Assembly: GCA_007119835.1 (NCBI GenBank)
Contig: SKOX01000362.1
Span: 1 to 7,769 of the forward strand
Length of the DNA: 7,769 bases
Reading direction: 5' to 3'
From: Paracoccaceae bacterium
GTDB taxonomy: Bacteria > Pseudomonadota > Alphaproteobacteria > Rhodobacterales > Rhodobacteraceae
A program made the translations under genes and the position numbers. The notes under the pieces are model-generated. The model did no database searches. It had not been told where the DNA came from and saw only the letters and a program-made list of their open reading frames with translations. Shown one piece after another: positions 5,249-7,769 of this stretch (position 1 is its first letter; every line of letters begins with the position of its first letter).

Positions 5249-6189
5249 TCAGAGGCTTTGCCGGACCTTCTCAAGCGCGTGTCGCAGGGCCGCGCGTTGC
5301 GCCGCGAGATCCGCGAAGGGTGCGTTGTTTCTCGTGTGGGTTGTGTCGAGCAGCGCCGTGCCCTCGCGCCCGAACGAGTCGCGGAGCCGCGCCCGCCCCC
5401 AGGCCGCGGCTTGTTCGGCCCGCCGCAGCCCGATGAACCCGCTGGACCCGCGCGCCGCGCACGCCGCCTCTATCGCCGCGATCGCCGCATCGACGCCCGC
5501 ACCGGTTGCGGCGGAGACGACAGCCACCGGCACCGCCTCGCCCTCTGCCGCGAGCGACAGGGCACCTTTCAGGTCTGTCGCCGCCCGCTCGGCCGGCGCC
5601 CCGAGATCGCCCTTTGTCACCAGCACCACGTCGGGCACCTCCATGATCCCGGCCTTCATGAACTGGAGCGCGTCGCCCGAGCCGGGCTGGGCGCAGAAGA
5701 CGACGAGATCGGCCACGTCGGCCACGTCGGTTTCGGACTGACCGACGCCGACGGTCTCGACGATCACCCAGTCGAAGAGCGCCCGCATCAGCGCCACCGC
5801 CGGAAAGGTGAGGTCGGAGAGCCCGCCCAGCCGGTCGCGCGCCGCCATGGACCGCAGGAAGGCGCCCTGGTCCTCGGGATCGGTCTCGATGCGCGTCCGG
5901 TCGCCGAGAAGCGCGCCTCCCGAGCGCCGGGACGAGGGATCGACCGCCACCACCCCGACCGTCCGGTCGCGGGCCCTGAGTCGGGCAACAAAGGCGCTCG
6001 TCAGCGTGGACTTTCCCACCCCCGGCGGCCCGGTCAGCCCCAGCGCGATGCCGGTGGGCGCCCCCCAGGCCTCGTCCAGCAGCCTGACGAGCGCCGGGTC
6101 GTCCTCGTGGGTCTCGAGCGCCGTCAGCGTGCGGGCGAGCGCGGACTTGCCCCCGGCGCGCAGGGCGGCAAGATCGGCGGGCACGCCCC

Positions 6190-6193
<4 letters not shown>
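5249..6193 (-). CDS. meaB: MeaB/ArgK-type P-loop GTPase, acyl-CoA mutase chaperone
   Basis: MeaB is a G3E-family GTPase that guards adenosylcobalamin-dependent methylmalonyl-CoA (or related acyl-CoA) mutase, gating cofactor loading and preventing inactivation. It acts in the cytoplasm as a dimer. The predicted product is 314 residues, slightly shorter than the usual 320-330. Motifs in order are the Walker A GLTGPPGVGKST (52-63), VAVDPSS (82-88), the family block GDRTRI (97-102), the G3 region IVETVGVGQSE (144-154), and TKGDL (193-197) as G4 where NKAD or TKAD is more usual. A C-terminal helical arm from about 250 fits the dimerisation element. The GTG start at 6191-6193 is chosen because it overlaps the ppdK stop as GTGA and has GGAG 8 nt upstream; a second in-frame GTG at 6182-6184 is possible. 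Translation is probably coupled to ppdK. No mutase gene is in the window, so the partner is encoded elsewhere. Confidence 0.93.

Positions 6194-7769
<1,576 letters not shown>

Noticed and set aside
4303..5436. Long plus-strand frame opposite the cell-wall hydrolase gene.
   Set aside because: Same antisense effect; the minus-strand gene has a signal peptide, a catalytic domain and a terminator.

Overview
The window looks like chromosomal DNA of a high-GC alphaproteobacterium, most likely Rhodobacterales or a near relative. The reasons are the strong G/C bias at third codon positions, a tRNA-Asn(GTT) of alphaproteobacterial type, an SleB-type wall hydrolase and a CAP lipoprotein of the kind common in that order, and PPDK and MeaB sequences. 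The assignment is by recognition only; no search was run.

Left part (1-2943, all minus strand): the remnant of a glycerol / glycerol-3-phosphate operon, read right to left as glpK (3' end only), glpD (intact) and a glycerol-type ABC transporter substrate-binding protein (5' part only). The binding-protein gene stops matching its family near position 119, where the sequence changes to what looks like the terminal repeat of an IS3-like insertion sequence running off the left edge. The glpK gene stops at about 2940-2943, where it abuts the first codon of an unrelated plus-strand zinc-finger ORF. So a 2.8-kb glp block is broken at both ends with only glpD whole. The binding-protein gene also has a twin-arginine signal sequence but an ATC where its start codon should be.

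Middle (2944-3570): a 101-codon cysteine-rich orphan ORF without a proper start, then an intact tRNA-Asn gene on the minus strand whose downstream flank carries only one arm of what may have been a terminator. A 190-bp intergenic region lies between the tRNA and the next gene.

Right part (3571-7769): apparently ordinary core genome. A CAP-domain lipoprotein (+) and an SleB-type cell-wall hydrolase (-) converge on a good minus-strand terminator. Next come meaB and ppdK (both minus), read ppdK then meaB with a 4-nt GTGA overlap, so translational coupling is likely. ppdK runs off the right edge and lacks its N-terminal ATP-grasp region here.

Functionally, the left genes would import and oxidise glycerol (transporter, kinase, FAD-linked dehydrogenase) but are now decayed. 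The right genes concern PEP/pyruvate interconversion, maintenance of the B12-dependent acyl-CoA mutase, and the cell envelope. I see no convincing new multi-gene system. The most informative features are the two breakpoints bounding the glp block and the oddities at translation starts next to them.
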